Origin: Gautieria morchelliformis
Taxonomy: Eukaryota; Basidiomycota; Agaricomycetes; Gomphales; Gomphaceae
Assembly (NCBI GenBank): GCA_015179125.1
Contig: WHVA01000168.1
Location: forward strand, 62,001 to 126,000
DNA: 64,000 nucleotides
Direction of reading: 5' to 3'
Below the pieces are notes generated by a model. It was given only the letters and a program-made list of their open reading frames with translations. It was not told where the DNA came from and did no database searches. The position numbers were made by a program, and so were the translations under genes. The stretch's first letter is position 1. The number at the start of each line of letters is the position of its first letter. Positions 10,752 through 22,440 of the stretch are shown here, in pieces.

Positions 10752-11212
10752 GGACAATGGACATTCAAAGGCTCCCATTTGAATTATCCAGGGCCCGGGG
10801 TGGGCCCCATTCTTCGGTCACCCGCGCCTCATTTGCCTCATCGGAGCGAGAGGATGCCGGTGTACTTGCCTCATACGACCGAGCATTGGCGACCATCCCA
10901 CCCTCGGGCGGCAGCGTTTCGGCAATCACCAAATTTGCGCCTAGATCTGTTTTTTAATTGCAAGCCGTTTTGATTTCCCACAAACCAGGCCGTATATGGC
11001 CGGTCACTGCAGCTAGTGGCCACACAACGGCCATCCCGGCTTCGCAATGGTCACCCGATAACAGCCTGTTATCGGGTGGCAAGGTTAGTGACAGACTGAT
11101 ATACTCTGGCAAGTGACGCGACAGACTTATATGCTCTTGCACATCTACATACAGACCTGCTACTGTGCTGATATGTCCTTGTAGGGAAACTGTCAGTGCG
11201 TGCATGGACTCC
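10752..11212. other. Intergenic, nothing recognised
   Basis: Short frames only. A small CCCGATAACAGCCTGTTATCGGG palindrome near 11054-11076 is the sole structure noticed. Confidence 0.4.
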
Positions 11213-12234
11213 CTGTAAGGGCAACCCTGGCTGGTTGTGGAGATCACACTACCACACAACTGACAAGGGGAAATCCAAAGTATGTATAAATGAACAGAGT
11301 ATACAAGAGAGGGGATTCTCACCTGACAAGGGGAAATCCAAAGAGAAAAGTCTAAGGACCCCCAATGTCAGCGAGCCCGTATTATACTACGCTGCGCAGC
11401 CAGGGACAACACTTGGCACCCGCCATCAACCCTGCATCACCCTGACCTCCCTGACCTTTGATTGACCCTTGATGCCACCTATTACGCAAGTCGCTTGATT
11501 TCCGACACAGTTCCGAGAGTGGAAGTCGGAAATTGGAGTGGAACTGGCAAGGCGAACAGAACTGGTGGAAGTTCTCCCAGAAGCGGAATCATTTCCGAAA
11601 GCGGAGGCGGAGATGGAATCGGAACCGGAAGCGGAGTCGGAAATGGAGTCGGAACTGGGTGTGGTGTCGGAACTGGAAATGGAAAACAGGGTGTCCCCTG
11701 ACAAGTACATTGGTGACTGCCTTTGGAAGACTAGTCTATCACTGGTCGGGAGTGTCAGGGGACACCCTGTTTTCCATTTCCAGTTCCGACACCACACCCA
11801 GTTCCGACTCCATTTCCGACTCCGCTTCCGGTTCCGATTCCATCTCCGCCTCCGCTTTCGGAAATGATTCCGCTTCTGGGAGAACTTCCACCAGTTCTGT
11901 TCGCCTTGCCAGTTCCACTCCAATTTCCGACTTCCACTCTCGGAACAGTGTCGGAATTCAAGCGACTCGCGTAATAGGTGGCATCCAGGGTCGATCAAGG
12001 GTCAGGGAGGTGCAGGGTTGATGGCGGGTGCCAAGTGTTGTCCCTGGCTGCGCAGCGTAGTATAATACGGGCTCGCTGACATTGGGGGTCCTTAGACTTT
12101 TCTCTTTGGATTTCCCCTTGTCAGGTGAGAATCCCCTCTCTTGTATACTCTGTTCATTTATACATACTTTGGATTTCCCCTTGTCAGTTGTGTGGTAGTG
12201 TGATCTCCACAACCAGCCAGGGTTGCCCTTACAG
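11213..12234. mobile_element. Long foldback (palindromic) element, arms about 490 bp
   Basis: From CTGTAAGGGCAACC at 11213 the sequence mirrors itself to GGTTGCCCTTACAG at 12234; the arms (about 11213-11702 and 11745-12234) differ only by a few short indels and substitutions around a roughly 40 bp unique centre. The inner part of each arm is a GGAA/GGAGTCGGAA-rich simple repeat; the outer part contains two copies of TGACAAGGGGAAATCCAAAG. I found no convincing target duplication and no protein. All long open frames here are artefacts of the repeat. Diverged relatives lie at 20080-20540 and 22440-23240. Confidence 0.85.
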
Positions 12235-12950
12235 TACTAGACTTTAGTAAGGTTGTAAATAACATACTAGGGTTTGGACTGATGCTCAACTATCATCATA
12301 GCATTTAACATGTCAGTCTATATTACTGTAACATTTATCCTATCCTGATTCCTTGCTTGTATCACACCAACCCATACTAGCTGTCATTACTACTGTAAGA
12401 TCAAAGTCATTGTCGTCCGACTCGGCTTCATCCTCTTCTGCCACCGAGTTGTCATCTGATGAGACATTGCTGTCTTCTTCCACATTGAATTCGGCTGCAG
12501 GTATTATTTACGCGTTGGTAGTGCATTGGCCAAAGTCATTTCAAACTCCGATGTTCGAACTTGAAGGCATGCACGTGACTCTCCGAACTATGTATGGAAC
12601 CAAACAAACAACGCTTTGCACCACCACAACCCCTCCTTCGTTGAGATCAAAGCATCCAATTCTTCTCATCTTTGTGCTGCTGTTAATGTATTGTTCTAGC
12701 TCTCCTTTTCTTTTTTAACCTTTCTCGGACATGCATTGCATTTCGCATCTCTTCGTCTGAGCTTGTCAGAACTTGACAAGTTTCAGACTTAGAATGGCGT
12801 AGATTGACGACATTGCTCCTGTGGATGCTTGGCTGTCGTCACTCATGGCAGATTTAAGGCTTCACTTGATTGCAATTCATCCTGGATGGTGGTGACCCGA
12901 CTAGGTATGCGGTCGCTGTTGCCAGTGTAGACATGCCAGTTGTTGGGGGT
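12235..12950. other. No supported gene; Ser-rich open frame
   Basis: A 121-codon plus frame (12353-12718) contains SSDSASSSSATELSSDETLL and a hydrophobic end, but has no domain or splice context and is probably chance. Confidence 0.35.
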
Positions 12951-12987
12951 CCTTGAAAGTTGCGTGTTCTGCAGTCTGTAATGGGTA

Positions 12988-13320
12988 CTACTGTACTGAT
13001 GACACCTGAGGACCCTGGAGACCTGAGTCCATTACCACGTCCCCTTCGCCGTCTAACTCGCTGTCTAACTCCGGTGCACCACCTCTTCCTTCATCTGGCT
13101 CCTGTTCCTTGTCGCCTGCCTCAACCCTGGCCCGCCATCCATATCTAGCTCGTAGGAGCGCTACAGCTTTGATGGCCCTCTCAACTCTAGAATCATGCGC
13201 TCTCTTGACCTCGAGGCACTCCTGCACCACCTTATCACACCCTTCCACTCCAGGAATAGCCGGAAGGCCCTCAGGCGTTTCCGACTTTATAACAGCTACA
13301 ATGCTGCGCACTGGTGCATC
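12988..13320 (-). CDS. Possible exon of an unknown gene or element
   Basis: The minus frame of about 110 codons contains PVRSIVAVIKSETPEGLPAI, then RVERAIKAVALLRARYGWRA, then an acidic tail (ELDSELDGEGDVVMDSG). The composition and mixed helix pattern look coding, and the frame stays open upstream of the first Met to near 13350. I recognise no family. The neighbouring frames at 13375-13623 do not join it cleanly. It could be a transposon-encoded fragment. Confidence 0.3.
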   Translation of the reverse strand, partial: DAPVRSIVAVIKSETPEGLPAIPGVEGCDKVVQECLEVKRAHDSRVERAIKAVALLRARYGWRARVEAGDKEQEPDEGRGGAPELDSELDGEGDVVMDSGLQGPQVSSVQ

Positions 13321-13324
13321 TTCC

Positions 13325-15890
13325 TCTTTGATTGCATCGTGGGGTGGTTTCTTAGCAGTGGTGCTACCGCATTATCAAGCTGCTGCTCGGGTATGGCGAG
13401 GCCCGGATGCAGAACTAGATTTTGAAAGGGGTTTGCTGGGGGCTTTTGTGCGGGAGGCTGTTACTGATGTTGAGCGAGCGCAAAGGAGAAGGAAGCAGAA
13501 AGTGTGTGTGTCTGGCTGAGCACATGCGGAGCTACAAAGTGTATGAAAATAGCATCGGGCTTTCGGGGCATTTCGGTTTTTTACTGATGCAGGAGATTGT
13601 TTCTGGCGAGGCTGTCCGGCCACGGTGGCATCGCAGGTGCGCCGTTGGCATCTACGAGAAATTGCAAGGCGGTAATGGACTCCGTGATTTGTGTCACTCT
13701 ATATTTGAGTGACTCTAGCTGTGCGATGGGCAGTTGCGTTTGCCATAAGTACTATTGCTAATGGCCCAAATAGGAAACAAACCGCCGCGCGCCAGGGCCC
13801 GGGCACCGTTGGAATGACGGACCCAAAGGCCTGCTTGGGATGAGATATACTAGTACCCTTGAGTTCCTTCACTCAAATTCCTATAGGCAACTTGACTTCA
13901 TGTTGTTGTTCGCGCTCTGCCTGCGTCGCATGCGATTGGACTGGAGCGCCCCGCTACGTAAGTACATCCTCCGACTTGTGCAAACATCAAGAGTGAGCCA
14001 CTGGCACTTGACGGAGATGTCGCTCGGGAGGTGGTGTCGAACGGACTCGTGCCCAGTCGCGGAAATTGTGTACCGACTCATGATGCATGACAGCCAACAT
14101 CCCTCGCCCATAACTTTCCCGGTTGACCGCACGGACTGGCGGCCCGCCATAATGCAACTGTAACATCCGGGCATCCAGTGTTATAAGCATCCCTTGCATA
14201 TGTTTCCATGGGTTCTGATTGTGAACAATGAATGGTTCGACCATCTATACACAACATATTGTTGACCACATGCGTTGTGACCTAAAACTATGGCTTTGTA
14301 CCTTGGTACTACTTGCCTACAATGATTGTATCATCAACCATACTTATCAGGGCTGTAACGACGCGCTATGATAGGTTCAGACGGCCAGCCATTGGGGAGA
14401 TCCTCACATTTTCCCCACCTGTAACATTCTCAGAGCTGTACTGAGAACAACCAACAAACCTTACCCTGCAGGGGTAAGCAAAACTGACGCACGAGCAGGC
14501 ACTGGCGAAACTACTAAACGTCACCAAAGAGCGTAGTGGCCCATAGTGCTCATTTATTGTCGTATTTTCCCCCTCGTTGATGTCCAAGATGGCAGCCATG
14601 GAAATGTTGACAGGTCTCGCAAGCAAGGGGTAGATAGTCGTCACGAGACGAGAACGACTTGGGACCCTTGAGTTGTCAAAGGTGTCCGACCATCGATATC
14701 CCCGACTGAGATGCATCGGATTTTAATCACAGGAATCCTCCAATGCTTTCTGGTCCTGGACAGATAGGAGTTGTCAGTTAGTAATAAATGGGGTACACAT
14801 CTGACAGCTCGAATCTATGCTGGAGCGGTACAAATAGGAGACTAAGGACCAGGACAGACGGAAGACGGTGCTTACTGTTTAGAACCACGGGGGAAAGCGC
14901 AGGCCGAAAGTAATGATTGCATGCAGAAAAGGTCGGAGAAGACAGACGCTGACCGTCTGTCGTCCGACGCGCGTCAAACATTGAATTTCAGGTTGGGCGA
15001 GCAGATGAGCTAATTCCAGCTTCTGTGAAGCAGGTGTAATGACGGTGTCAGTGCATCAGAGCTCGAGGTTGGTTTCAAAGGCACACTCCGAGTCCTGCAT
15101 CAATCGTCCACTGCACTGCAAACAAGGTGTCCGGAATGATGTACACACGTGTTGGTTGAACCACAACATCAGGTGAGCTTCTTGAACAAGGAATGCTGAG
15201 GCACATAGCGTCCGCGACTGGCAAGCGCACTGCCTACGGCCTGTCATGGACCTGAGCGGAGAGCTATAGGTATTAGACACAATCTATTAATAGAGAATCC
15301 CAATGACGCATCTGGCGGTTGAGTTTCGTCGATTAATTGATGTTAACGAGGTCCAGTTGGCGCCTGCCACCGCTGTCACGGCAACGTGATCGGGCGAAAC
15401 GGATTACGTTACCAACACTGGTTACAACCAGGTTCATTGCGATGCAATTCCGAATTGCTTGCCCCTTCGGGGTGCTTCCTGTTCTTCACAAGGCGCTGCC
15501 CATGGGGCGTTGATCAAAGCGGCTGGTTACGTCGTACTAGTAGGGCCCGTAGGATCGACGTAATCGACTAGCTCCTCGAGGCGCGCATGTTCCCCGGTCT
15601 TGCTTTCGAGACTTCAAATTCGGGAGCATATCTTCTGGGCGGTTCGGGTGATGGCGAGTCACTGCAATAACCACCGCATTCCAGGCACTATCGTTCTCTC
15701 GATCAACAGACCATTGTTTTGATGTTCAACGGGAATCAATGGTCGTCCAGATTTGTTCAATTTGAAGGTTGATCATATACATATTGATATACTACCTGGA
15801 GTATCTTGTCTGAATTAGACTAGGCTGGCCTAGCTCCCCGGGTCTAACCTGGCAGCCACATTATCAACCCATAGCCACATTCCAGCCACG
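13325..15890. other. Long stretch without a recognised gene
   Basis: Several open frames of 60-117 codons exist (for example minus 14716-14366 and plus 13840-14163) but none carries a domain, signal peptide or splice structure I can support. The final few hundred bases are the likely promoter of the manganese peroxidase gene. Confidence 0.4.
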
Positions 15891-15892
15891 AA

Positions 15893-15900
15893 TATATAAA
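15893..15900 (+). promoter_or_regulatory. TATA box of the manganese peroxidase gene
   Basis: TATATAAA lies 72 bases before the start codon at 15965. A TGCGCCC word matching the metal-response core TGCRCNC begins three bases after it (15903); being downstream of the TATA box it may be chance. Confidence 0.65.
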
Positions 15901-15964
15901 AGTGCGCCCCGCAGACATCGGTTTCTCCAACCTTACTATACTCTATCCCGCGACAGATCTTCTA

Positions 15965-17354
15965 ATGGCCTTCAAGTCTTTCGTTGCTTTCCTTAGCATT
16001 GCCCTTGCTGTTCACGCCGCGACCACCGGCCGCGTCAAGTGTCCAGATGGCAATGTAGCTTCCCATTCTGCTTGCTGCCCGTTTTTTGCCCTTCGCGACG
16101 ACCTGCAAAATAACGCGTAAGATGTTGCTTCCCGGTTGCGCAGCTCAGTTAGCTGATCAATTATTTAGTTTTTCACACCAGTGCGGTGAGGACACTCATG
16201 AGACAGTTCGTCTCAGTTTCCGTTAGTCCATTCCCAGACGACGGTGGCGTACATTTACTTACTCTAGTATTCTTCTCTTTCAGACGACGCCATCGCATTC
16301 TCGCCAGCCCTCAAGTACCAGGGGCTCCCAGCTGGTGGAGGTGCCGACGGTTCTATGCTTATTTTCCCCGACGTCGAGCCGAATTTCCACGCAAACCTTG
16401 GGATTTCTGACAGTGTTGAGCTACTTACCCCCTTCCTCCACAACCACACCCAGGTCTCTGCAGGTGACCTCATTCAATTCGCCGCTGCCGTTGCTATCGG
16501 CAACTGCCCTGGTGCTCCCAAGTTGGAATTCTTGGCCGGGCGTCCGAATGCCACAGCCCCCGCCCCTGATGGTCTGATCCCTGAACCCCAGGACTCGGTC
16601 GATAAGATCTTCGCCCGTATGAAGGATGGTGGAAACTTCTCACCTGATGAAGTGGTCGCCTTGCTAGCGTCCCACTCCATTGCGAGATCAGATCACGTTG
16701 ATCCCTCAATCAAGGCTGTTCCCTTCGACTCGACGCCTTTCACCTTCGACACTCAAGTTTTCCTCGAGGTTTTGCTCAAGGGTACTGGATTCCCCGGAAC
16801 TCCAAACAACACCGGTCAGTTTAGCTTTCCTCAACGCTTCGCTGTATCTAATTTGAAATTCAGGCGAGGCCTTGTCCCCCCTTCCTTTGGGTTCTGGGGT
16901 CAATGTGGGCGAGATGCGTCTCCAATCCGACTTCCTCATCGCTCGTGACCCCCGCACGGCTTGCACCTGGCAAGGCTTCGTCAATGAGCAAGAAAAGATG
17001 TCCAATGCCTTCAAGGATGTTATGGCTAAGCTCGCCGTGATTGGTCAGAACCCATACCAGTTGGTTGACTGCTCTGAGGTCATTCTTGACCCCGTTCCTG
17101 CCTCCGGCAAGCCGGCGACGTATGTATTTCCGCCTGTCGCTCGATTTTCTCATCTAATAATTTATGTAGCTTCCCCGCCACCAAGACACAGGCTGACGTT
17201 GAGGTGGCATGCCATGCATATCCCTTCCCGACCCTCAGCACCGACCCGGGTGCAACAGAGACTATCATCCCGTGAGGCCATTTTGCCATCTGATCATCTG
17301 AGCCTATGCTGACAAACGTCCAGGCACTGCCCCGCCGGCGAGACCACCTGCTAG
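15965..17354 (+). CDS. mnp: Manganese peroxidase (class II secreted heme peroxidase), six exons
   Basis: The secreted enzyme uses H2O2 to oxidise Mn(II) to Mn(III), a diffusible lignin oxidant. Exons 15965-16116, 16169-16221, 16284-16814, 16864-17119, 17170-17271 and 17324-17354 close to 374 residues ending in GETTC. A signal peptide ([18 protein letters not shown]) is followed by the Cys-rich N terminus. Catalytic and binding residues by precursor number: distal Arg65 and His69 in VRLSFHD, proximal His199 in LLASHSIA, and the Mn(II) site Glu58 and Glu62 (CGEDTHE) plus Asp205 (ARSDHVD). The position of the surface Trp of lignin and versatile peroxidases is Ala194 (VVALLASH), so plain Mn peroxidase is the best call. 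The C terminus is short, lacking most of the tail of long MnPs. No frame breaks. Exon 2 starts at the inner TTTAG acceptor, which alone keeps frame. Confidence 0.95.
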
Positions 17355-18100
17355 CCGACTTTAGCGTCCAGTTCCTCATTTATGATTTGCACGCATTAGC
17401 ATTAATGTTCTTATTGGGTCTTATTGGACTGTACCCATTATAGTGGACTTTCAAGGCAGTAATGTATAATTGATAATAATACAATTTAACTCCAGGGGCT
17501 GTCACTGTAGCTTTTGTACATGTTTCCGAGAGTGATCCTCATAGACGAAATTTTTCATATAAGTATACTTGCATGCGTTATTACTGTAAACGCACACAGT
17601 CTTCCAGTCATGGACGTGACGTGTAATTGTGCTCATGATTGTCATTGCTAGTCTTCTCCTGCTTCGTCTCATCTTTCCCTAGTTAACGGTAAGTACAAAA
17701 GAGATAATATTTAGCGCATTGTGCAATACGTTGCGCTGTGTTGCGCACCTGGGGGCGACAGCGACGTTCATCAACGTGGACCGAGTTGCTGGTTCAGGAA
17801 CGGTTTGTCGGCCCAGAAAGTCTCAAGCGTGTAGTGGATTCTCCAGGCCTGCGCGCGAGAGCGAGAGGTGCATGTGCTTTTTCTAGTACGCCCCCTAGTA
17901 CCACTTGCAAAGCCGAAATCGGCACCGTCAAAACCTTTTGTTATTTTTCTATCCGGCTCAAGAAGCGGATGTGAATTGTGATACAGAAGAGATACTCACT
18001 AGTCCGCGTGCTCGGGGACGACACTGGCACTCGCTCTACAATCTGGATGCTTTCAAGAGATACAGCGTGCGTGTTATCTTTTCAGGCCTCAGGTCTTTTC
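17355..18100. other. Intergenic, nothing recognised
   Basis: Contains the 3' end of the peroxidase transcript (AATAATACAATTTA-type AT-rich sequence near 17470) and short unsupported open frames. Confidence 0.4.
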
Positions 18101-18105
18101 GTCGT

Positions 18106-18781
18106 TCAAACCAACCCTAGCACTGGTAATGTCGTGTTCAAATAGTACGGGTGCCGACTCGACGGATGACGAGAATTACTCTCAGCGCGGAAGATTTTCA
18201 AGTTCTTGCACTTATTCCCAAAACCAATGGAAGCCACCCTAGGTATCAACACGTCATTCATATGCGAAACCGATTCAGCCTCCGGCTTGCAACGCTGGCT
18301 CTGGATTCCCAGGCGTTGTTCCTCGGTGCACTTCAAAAGTTCTATGCCATTGCAATCATCCTGATGAGCCGTTGCGCCCTCTGGGATCGGCGGCTGATCC
18401 ATTTCCGGAGGGCTCACTGGCATCGGGGTACTCTTCGACCCAGATGTACTGGCCCCTACCGCCCCGCTCCCTAGGCTCCGGTGGCGCAATTTCACGCAGT
18501 AGATCATCCCCCTCGTCACGGTGAGCCACTGGCCGGTTGTGAGTGCCGCTCACCCCGCCGTTCCGACGTTCAGGACAACGTTCTGGGCTGCGTGAATAGC
18601 TGACTTCGACTCCCATCGAAGATGCCACGACGTAGCAAAGGATATTGAACTCTCCCCATCTGAAAATGGCGAGGAAGTCGAAGCTTTCCTTGATGATACA
18701 GTATGCTTGTCCGTCATCTATGTGAATTACCAACTGTGGAATGTGAAATGCTATGGACTCCTGACCATTCATGATTGACAT
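18106..18781 (-). CDS. Hypothetical protein-coding region
   Basis: The minus frame from 18781 to 18356 (141 codons) begins MSIMNGQESIAFHIPQLVIH, continues with FDFLAIFRWGEFNILCYVV, and then becomes charged and glycine-rich. An overlapping frame (18519-18106) may carry a following exon. The hydrophobic pattern of the first half looks real, but I recognise no family. It ends 23 bases from a foldback transposon, so it may be truncated or be a promoter-less remnant. Confidence 0.3.
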
Positions 18782-18803
18782 TCTTCTGGAAATTGGCTTC
18801 CCT

Positions 18804-19205
18804 CACTGCAGGCATATAAAAGTTTTCTTGTCTGAAAAGCTGTTCAAAAAACTGTAAAGATATTCCAAATCGTTTTAGTGTTTTTTATGTAAAAAAAACT
18901 ATAATAAAATTTTGTGTTTTTATTAGAATTTGTTGAGCAAGAAAATTGTAAAAAAAATTCAAAGGTTTTTTCAGGGTTTTTTCAGGGTTTTTTTATAGGC
19001 TTTTTAGAAAGAAACTTATAAAAAGACATAAAAAACCCTGCAAAAAACTTTAAACTTTTTTTACAATTTTCTTGCTCAACAAATTCTAAAAAACACAAAA
19101 TTATGTTAAAGTTTTTTTACATTAAAAACACTAAAAAAATTTGGAATATGTCTACAGTTTTTTGAACAGTTTTTCAGACCAGAAAAATTTTATATGCCTC
19201 CAGTG
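18804..19205. mobile_element. CACTG-ended foldback element, copy 1 (402 bp)
   Basis: Ends CACTGCAGGCATATAAAA and TTTTATATGCCTCCAGTG are inverted, and the inverted match continues through almost the whole element (for example TTGTTGAGCAAGAAAATTGT against ACAATTTTCTTGCTCAACAA). It is flanked by the 3 bp repeat CCT (18801-18803 and 19206-19208). CACT ends and a 3 bp duplication suggest a CACTA (CMC/EnSpm) type non-autonomous element. Confidence 0.75.
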
Positions 19206-19208
19206 CCT

Positions 19209-20060
19209 TTCGTGAGTCTCTTTTCTCCAAGACATATGTACTCACCGTGGCTTCAGATATTGTCCCACACTGCACATATGGTGGTGACACCGCTGGGATA
19301 TGATGAAAAGATTATGCAATCTGAAATAGGGCTTCTCTCAAATTTGTCCCCCTGACACACTGTCCTGAACCACCCCGTTAGTTCCAGCTTCCATAATAAA
19401 AAATTTACAGACAAACGATAGTTATGCATCTCAAGCGGCTGGATGGGTCCTAACACACTGGGTAGAACACTGTGACAGAAGCATCAGCGCAGGGAATGCC
19501 AATGTGCGTTTCCCGCTCATGTGCCTGGGCTCATGTGCGGTATGGGCTGCATCACTGTGTTCACTGATTGTGTGACAACCTGACGCGGAGCAGCCACTGA
19601 GTGTGATATGTCCCCGCAATCTCAACGTAACATTTGAAATGGTGGAAGTTCCTGCCGGACTAGGACTAGCCTGAAGCCATGGTGGCAGAGGCATGAAGCA
19701 TTCTCCAGAGGGCAAGTGAAAGAGACGCAATGTGGAGTCGATTCGATGCAGGTGGAGGAAGACTGGGAGAAGGGTGGGGAGGTGCTGAACGTCCTCAGGA
19801 CATTTTTTGATCACTTTTGCTTATCACCAACTCACCCTTCGAGATGACTTGGATACAGGGAAGTCATGCAAAGAAATCACAGCTCAGGCGTGTTAGTGCA
19901 CACAACCATCCTTGTTCTCATTGTTATTGTCACTGTGCATGGTGCCAGCACATACAACCGTTCTTGTGGTTTGATAGCTATATTTTCCTTACGTCTATCC
20001 ATGAACCACATGACTCCCAAGCACGTACGCAACCTCGCTCAACAGATTTACAACAAATAG
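19209..20060. other. No recognised gene
   Basis: Unsupported open frames only. The 259-codon plus frame 19817-20596 runs straight into repeat sequence and is treated as spurious. Confidence 0.4.
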
Positions 20061-20079
20061 GGCATTTACAGGGGTTGTC

Positions 20080-20540
20080 AGGGGACCCTCCTTTTCTAGT
20101 TCCAACACTGCTCCAAGTTCCACTTTCTCTGCTCCCAACTCCATTGCCACTTCCAGAAGCACTTCCACCAGCTCTGCTCACTTTGCCACCTCTGCTCCAC
20201 CTCTGCTCCACCTCTGCTCCACCTCTGTTCCACCTCAGCACTTCCACTTTTGGAACAATGTCAGAAGTGAAGTGGCTCTCACAGTACCCTGCATCCAGGG
20301 TTGGTCAGGGGTTGGGGAGGCCAGGGGAGGGAAGTGTCACTGGTGAGTACTGCACAATAGCCCTGGCTGCGGTTGACTGTAGTAAATTGTGGGCTTGCTG
20401 GCAGTGGGAATCCTTAGCCTTTTCTCTTTGGATTTCCCCTCTGTTAGGTGAGAATCCTTCACTTGTATATTACCTTATTTATGTATACACTTTGGACTTC
20501 CCCTTGTCAGCTCAGACGCACAAGGGTTGCACTTACAGGA
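20080..20540. repeat. Diverged half-copy of the palindromic element
   Basis: TTGTCAGGGGACC, a GGAA/TTCC-type simple repeat (CTCTGCTCCACCTCTGCTCC), CATCCAGGGTTGGTCAGGG, TTTTCTCTTTGGATTTCCCC and a final GGTTGCACTTACAG follow the order seen from the centre to the right end of the 11.2-12.2 kb palindrome. Only one arm is clear here. Confidence 0.6.
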
Positions 20541-20981
20541 GTTCCCCTGAGGAGGTTGTTCATAAAGTCTATGTACTACGAGATAAGCCTATATAGTATA
20601 TATTACAAAACTACTATTTCTAATATATAAGAATATTATTATATTATATTTATAGAACAACACTAATACATATAAAACTTCTGTATGAGTTTATTCATCT
20701 CAGCTGAAAAGATATATTAGAATGTTATAGTGAGAGACTGGAGATTGATAAATACTTAGAATACATAAAAGGAGCATATAGTATATAGTATATATGTATA
20801 TATAATATGTATGACAGAGTATAGTATTAATTATATAGCTAAACCAAAAGCGATGAAGCTCTTCAAGTACATCCAAGACACAAAGAGATTTGAAGGCATG
20901 CATGGCAAGGTGGGAATGTGAGGAGAGGAAAGGTGGTAAAGGGGAAGACTGCAAGTGGACCATGCAAACAGTGCAATGGAC
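20541..20981. other. AT-rich spacer, no gene
   Basis: Dominated by TATA/ATAT-type low-complexity sequence, mainly 20580-20840. No gene recognised. Confidence 0.5.
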
Positions 20982-20984
20982 ACA

Positions 20985-21552
20985 CACTGGAGACATGGGA
21001 AAATTTCCTGACTTTTGAAAATCAACTGGAAATTCCGAGGATATTTCTTCAAAATTTCCCAGTTCAGGAAAGTGAATGAAAATTTAATGTTTTGTCAGTG
21101 TTTTTTTAGCTGCAGGAAATCCTTCAAAAATTGTAAAATTATCACTTAAAAATCTGGAAGAAACACTCATGAAACATTGAATTTCCTCTTCCATGAAACT
21201 AAATATTTAATACTGTTTCCCCAGTTAGGAAATTCTGTAGAAACACTGATTTCTACAAAGTTTCCCTGTCAAATATTCAGGAAATTAACATTTTCATAGC
21301 GTTTCCAAACTAAGGAATCTTTATTAAATATTTAGTTTCATAGTGGAGGAAATTCAAGGTTTCCTGAGAGTTTCTTGAAGATTTTGAGGTGATAATTTTA
21401 CAATTTTCGAAGGATCTCCTGAAGTCAAAAAACCCTGACAAAACTAAATTTTTGTCAAATTTCCTGAACTCAGAAATTTTGAAGAAATGTAGAATATCCT
21501 CAGGATTTCCAGTATATTTCCAAAGTCAGGCCATTTTGCCATGTCTCCTGTC
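20985..21552. mobile_element. CACTG-ended foldback element, copy 2 (568 bp)
   Basis: The left end CACTGGAGACATGGGAAAAT and the right end ATTTTGCCATGTCTCCTGTC are inverted with a few mismatches. Inner segments mirror too (GAAACTAAATATTTAATA near 21196 against TATTAAATATTTAGTTTC near 21322). Flanking triplet ACA occurs on both sides (20982-20984 and 21553-21555). Same end type and duplication size as the copies at 18.8 and 29.0 kb, but the interior differs. Confidence 0.65.
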
Positions 21553-21555
21553 ACA

Positions 21556-22440
21556 CCCTGCCCCCTGATGGCACAGACTTGCCCAGGGCTTCACCTAAGG
21601 AGACTGAGAAGGAGAGGCTTGATAGAACTTATGTTGACCAGAGCATCGTATCAGGCTTGGGATTTTGCCATTAAGGCCTTGTCATTTGAGGATAGCGGAC
21701 TTACCCCAGCCCACAAACTGTTGCTGGCCATCTGCATTCATCACCCTTCTGTCCATGCGAAAGAATGCTGGAAGATTTCCAGCATATCAGGTCTCTTGGC
21801 TCACATTTGGTAATGGCAATGCAATATGCCATTGTTTTCCATTGCATGATCACTGCATATAATCTGATCAAGCCAACCTTTCAGGATGTCAGCTGCCCAA
21901 ATACAGCAATGTGCGATGGTAATTGGGAATCTGCCTGGTGGGATCTAGTGCAACATATCTTCACCTAGAATACCCCTATATGGCTGGTGACATTGTCTTG
22001 AAGTTAGAAACAATGACAGTCGATGGTGTTAAAGATGCATGTCAACAGCAAGCAGTACAAACTGTCAAGGATGACAGGGTGTTTGAGTATGAGGATGATC
22101 TTATGTTGGTGGCACTGAAAAAGATGAAGGATCTCGACACATTTGGTGCATCTGCACTGTAGGCCACCTTTCCAGGTGGTTTGTGGTGGGAATTACTCCT
22201 TTGATTGAGATGTTGAGGTGAGTAATGCTTCAATGCAGCCCTTATGAGGCCATATCAATATAGTTTATATGTGGGAATGGAAATGGTGGAGGTGCTGCTT
22301 GGGAGAGACAAAAGAAGCATTATTTATTTCCATTTTATAAATCATAAAATATACTTTCTGTTCATATCCCAGTATGAACTTTTCTTTATATTATGAGTTA
22401 AAAGTGGGATGGAAATATATACACTTCGTAGAAAGATATG
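21556..22440. other. No recognised gene
   Basis: Small plus frames (21541-21813, 21923-22162) have protein-like stretches such as VFEYEDDLMLVALKKMKDLD but no identifiable domain; they may be old transposon debris. Confidence 0.35.

Noticed and set aside
11426..12021. Two mirrored 162-190 codon frames rich in Trp, Arg and Asn
   Set aside because: Produced by the GGAA-type simple repeat in the arms of the palindrome; identical on both strands.
19817..20596. 259-codon plus frame rich in Leu and Pro
   Set aside because: Runs across a decayed copy of the palindromic repeat; no domain.
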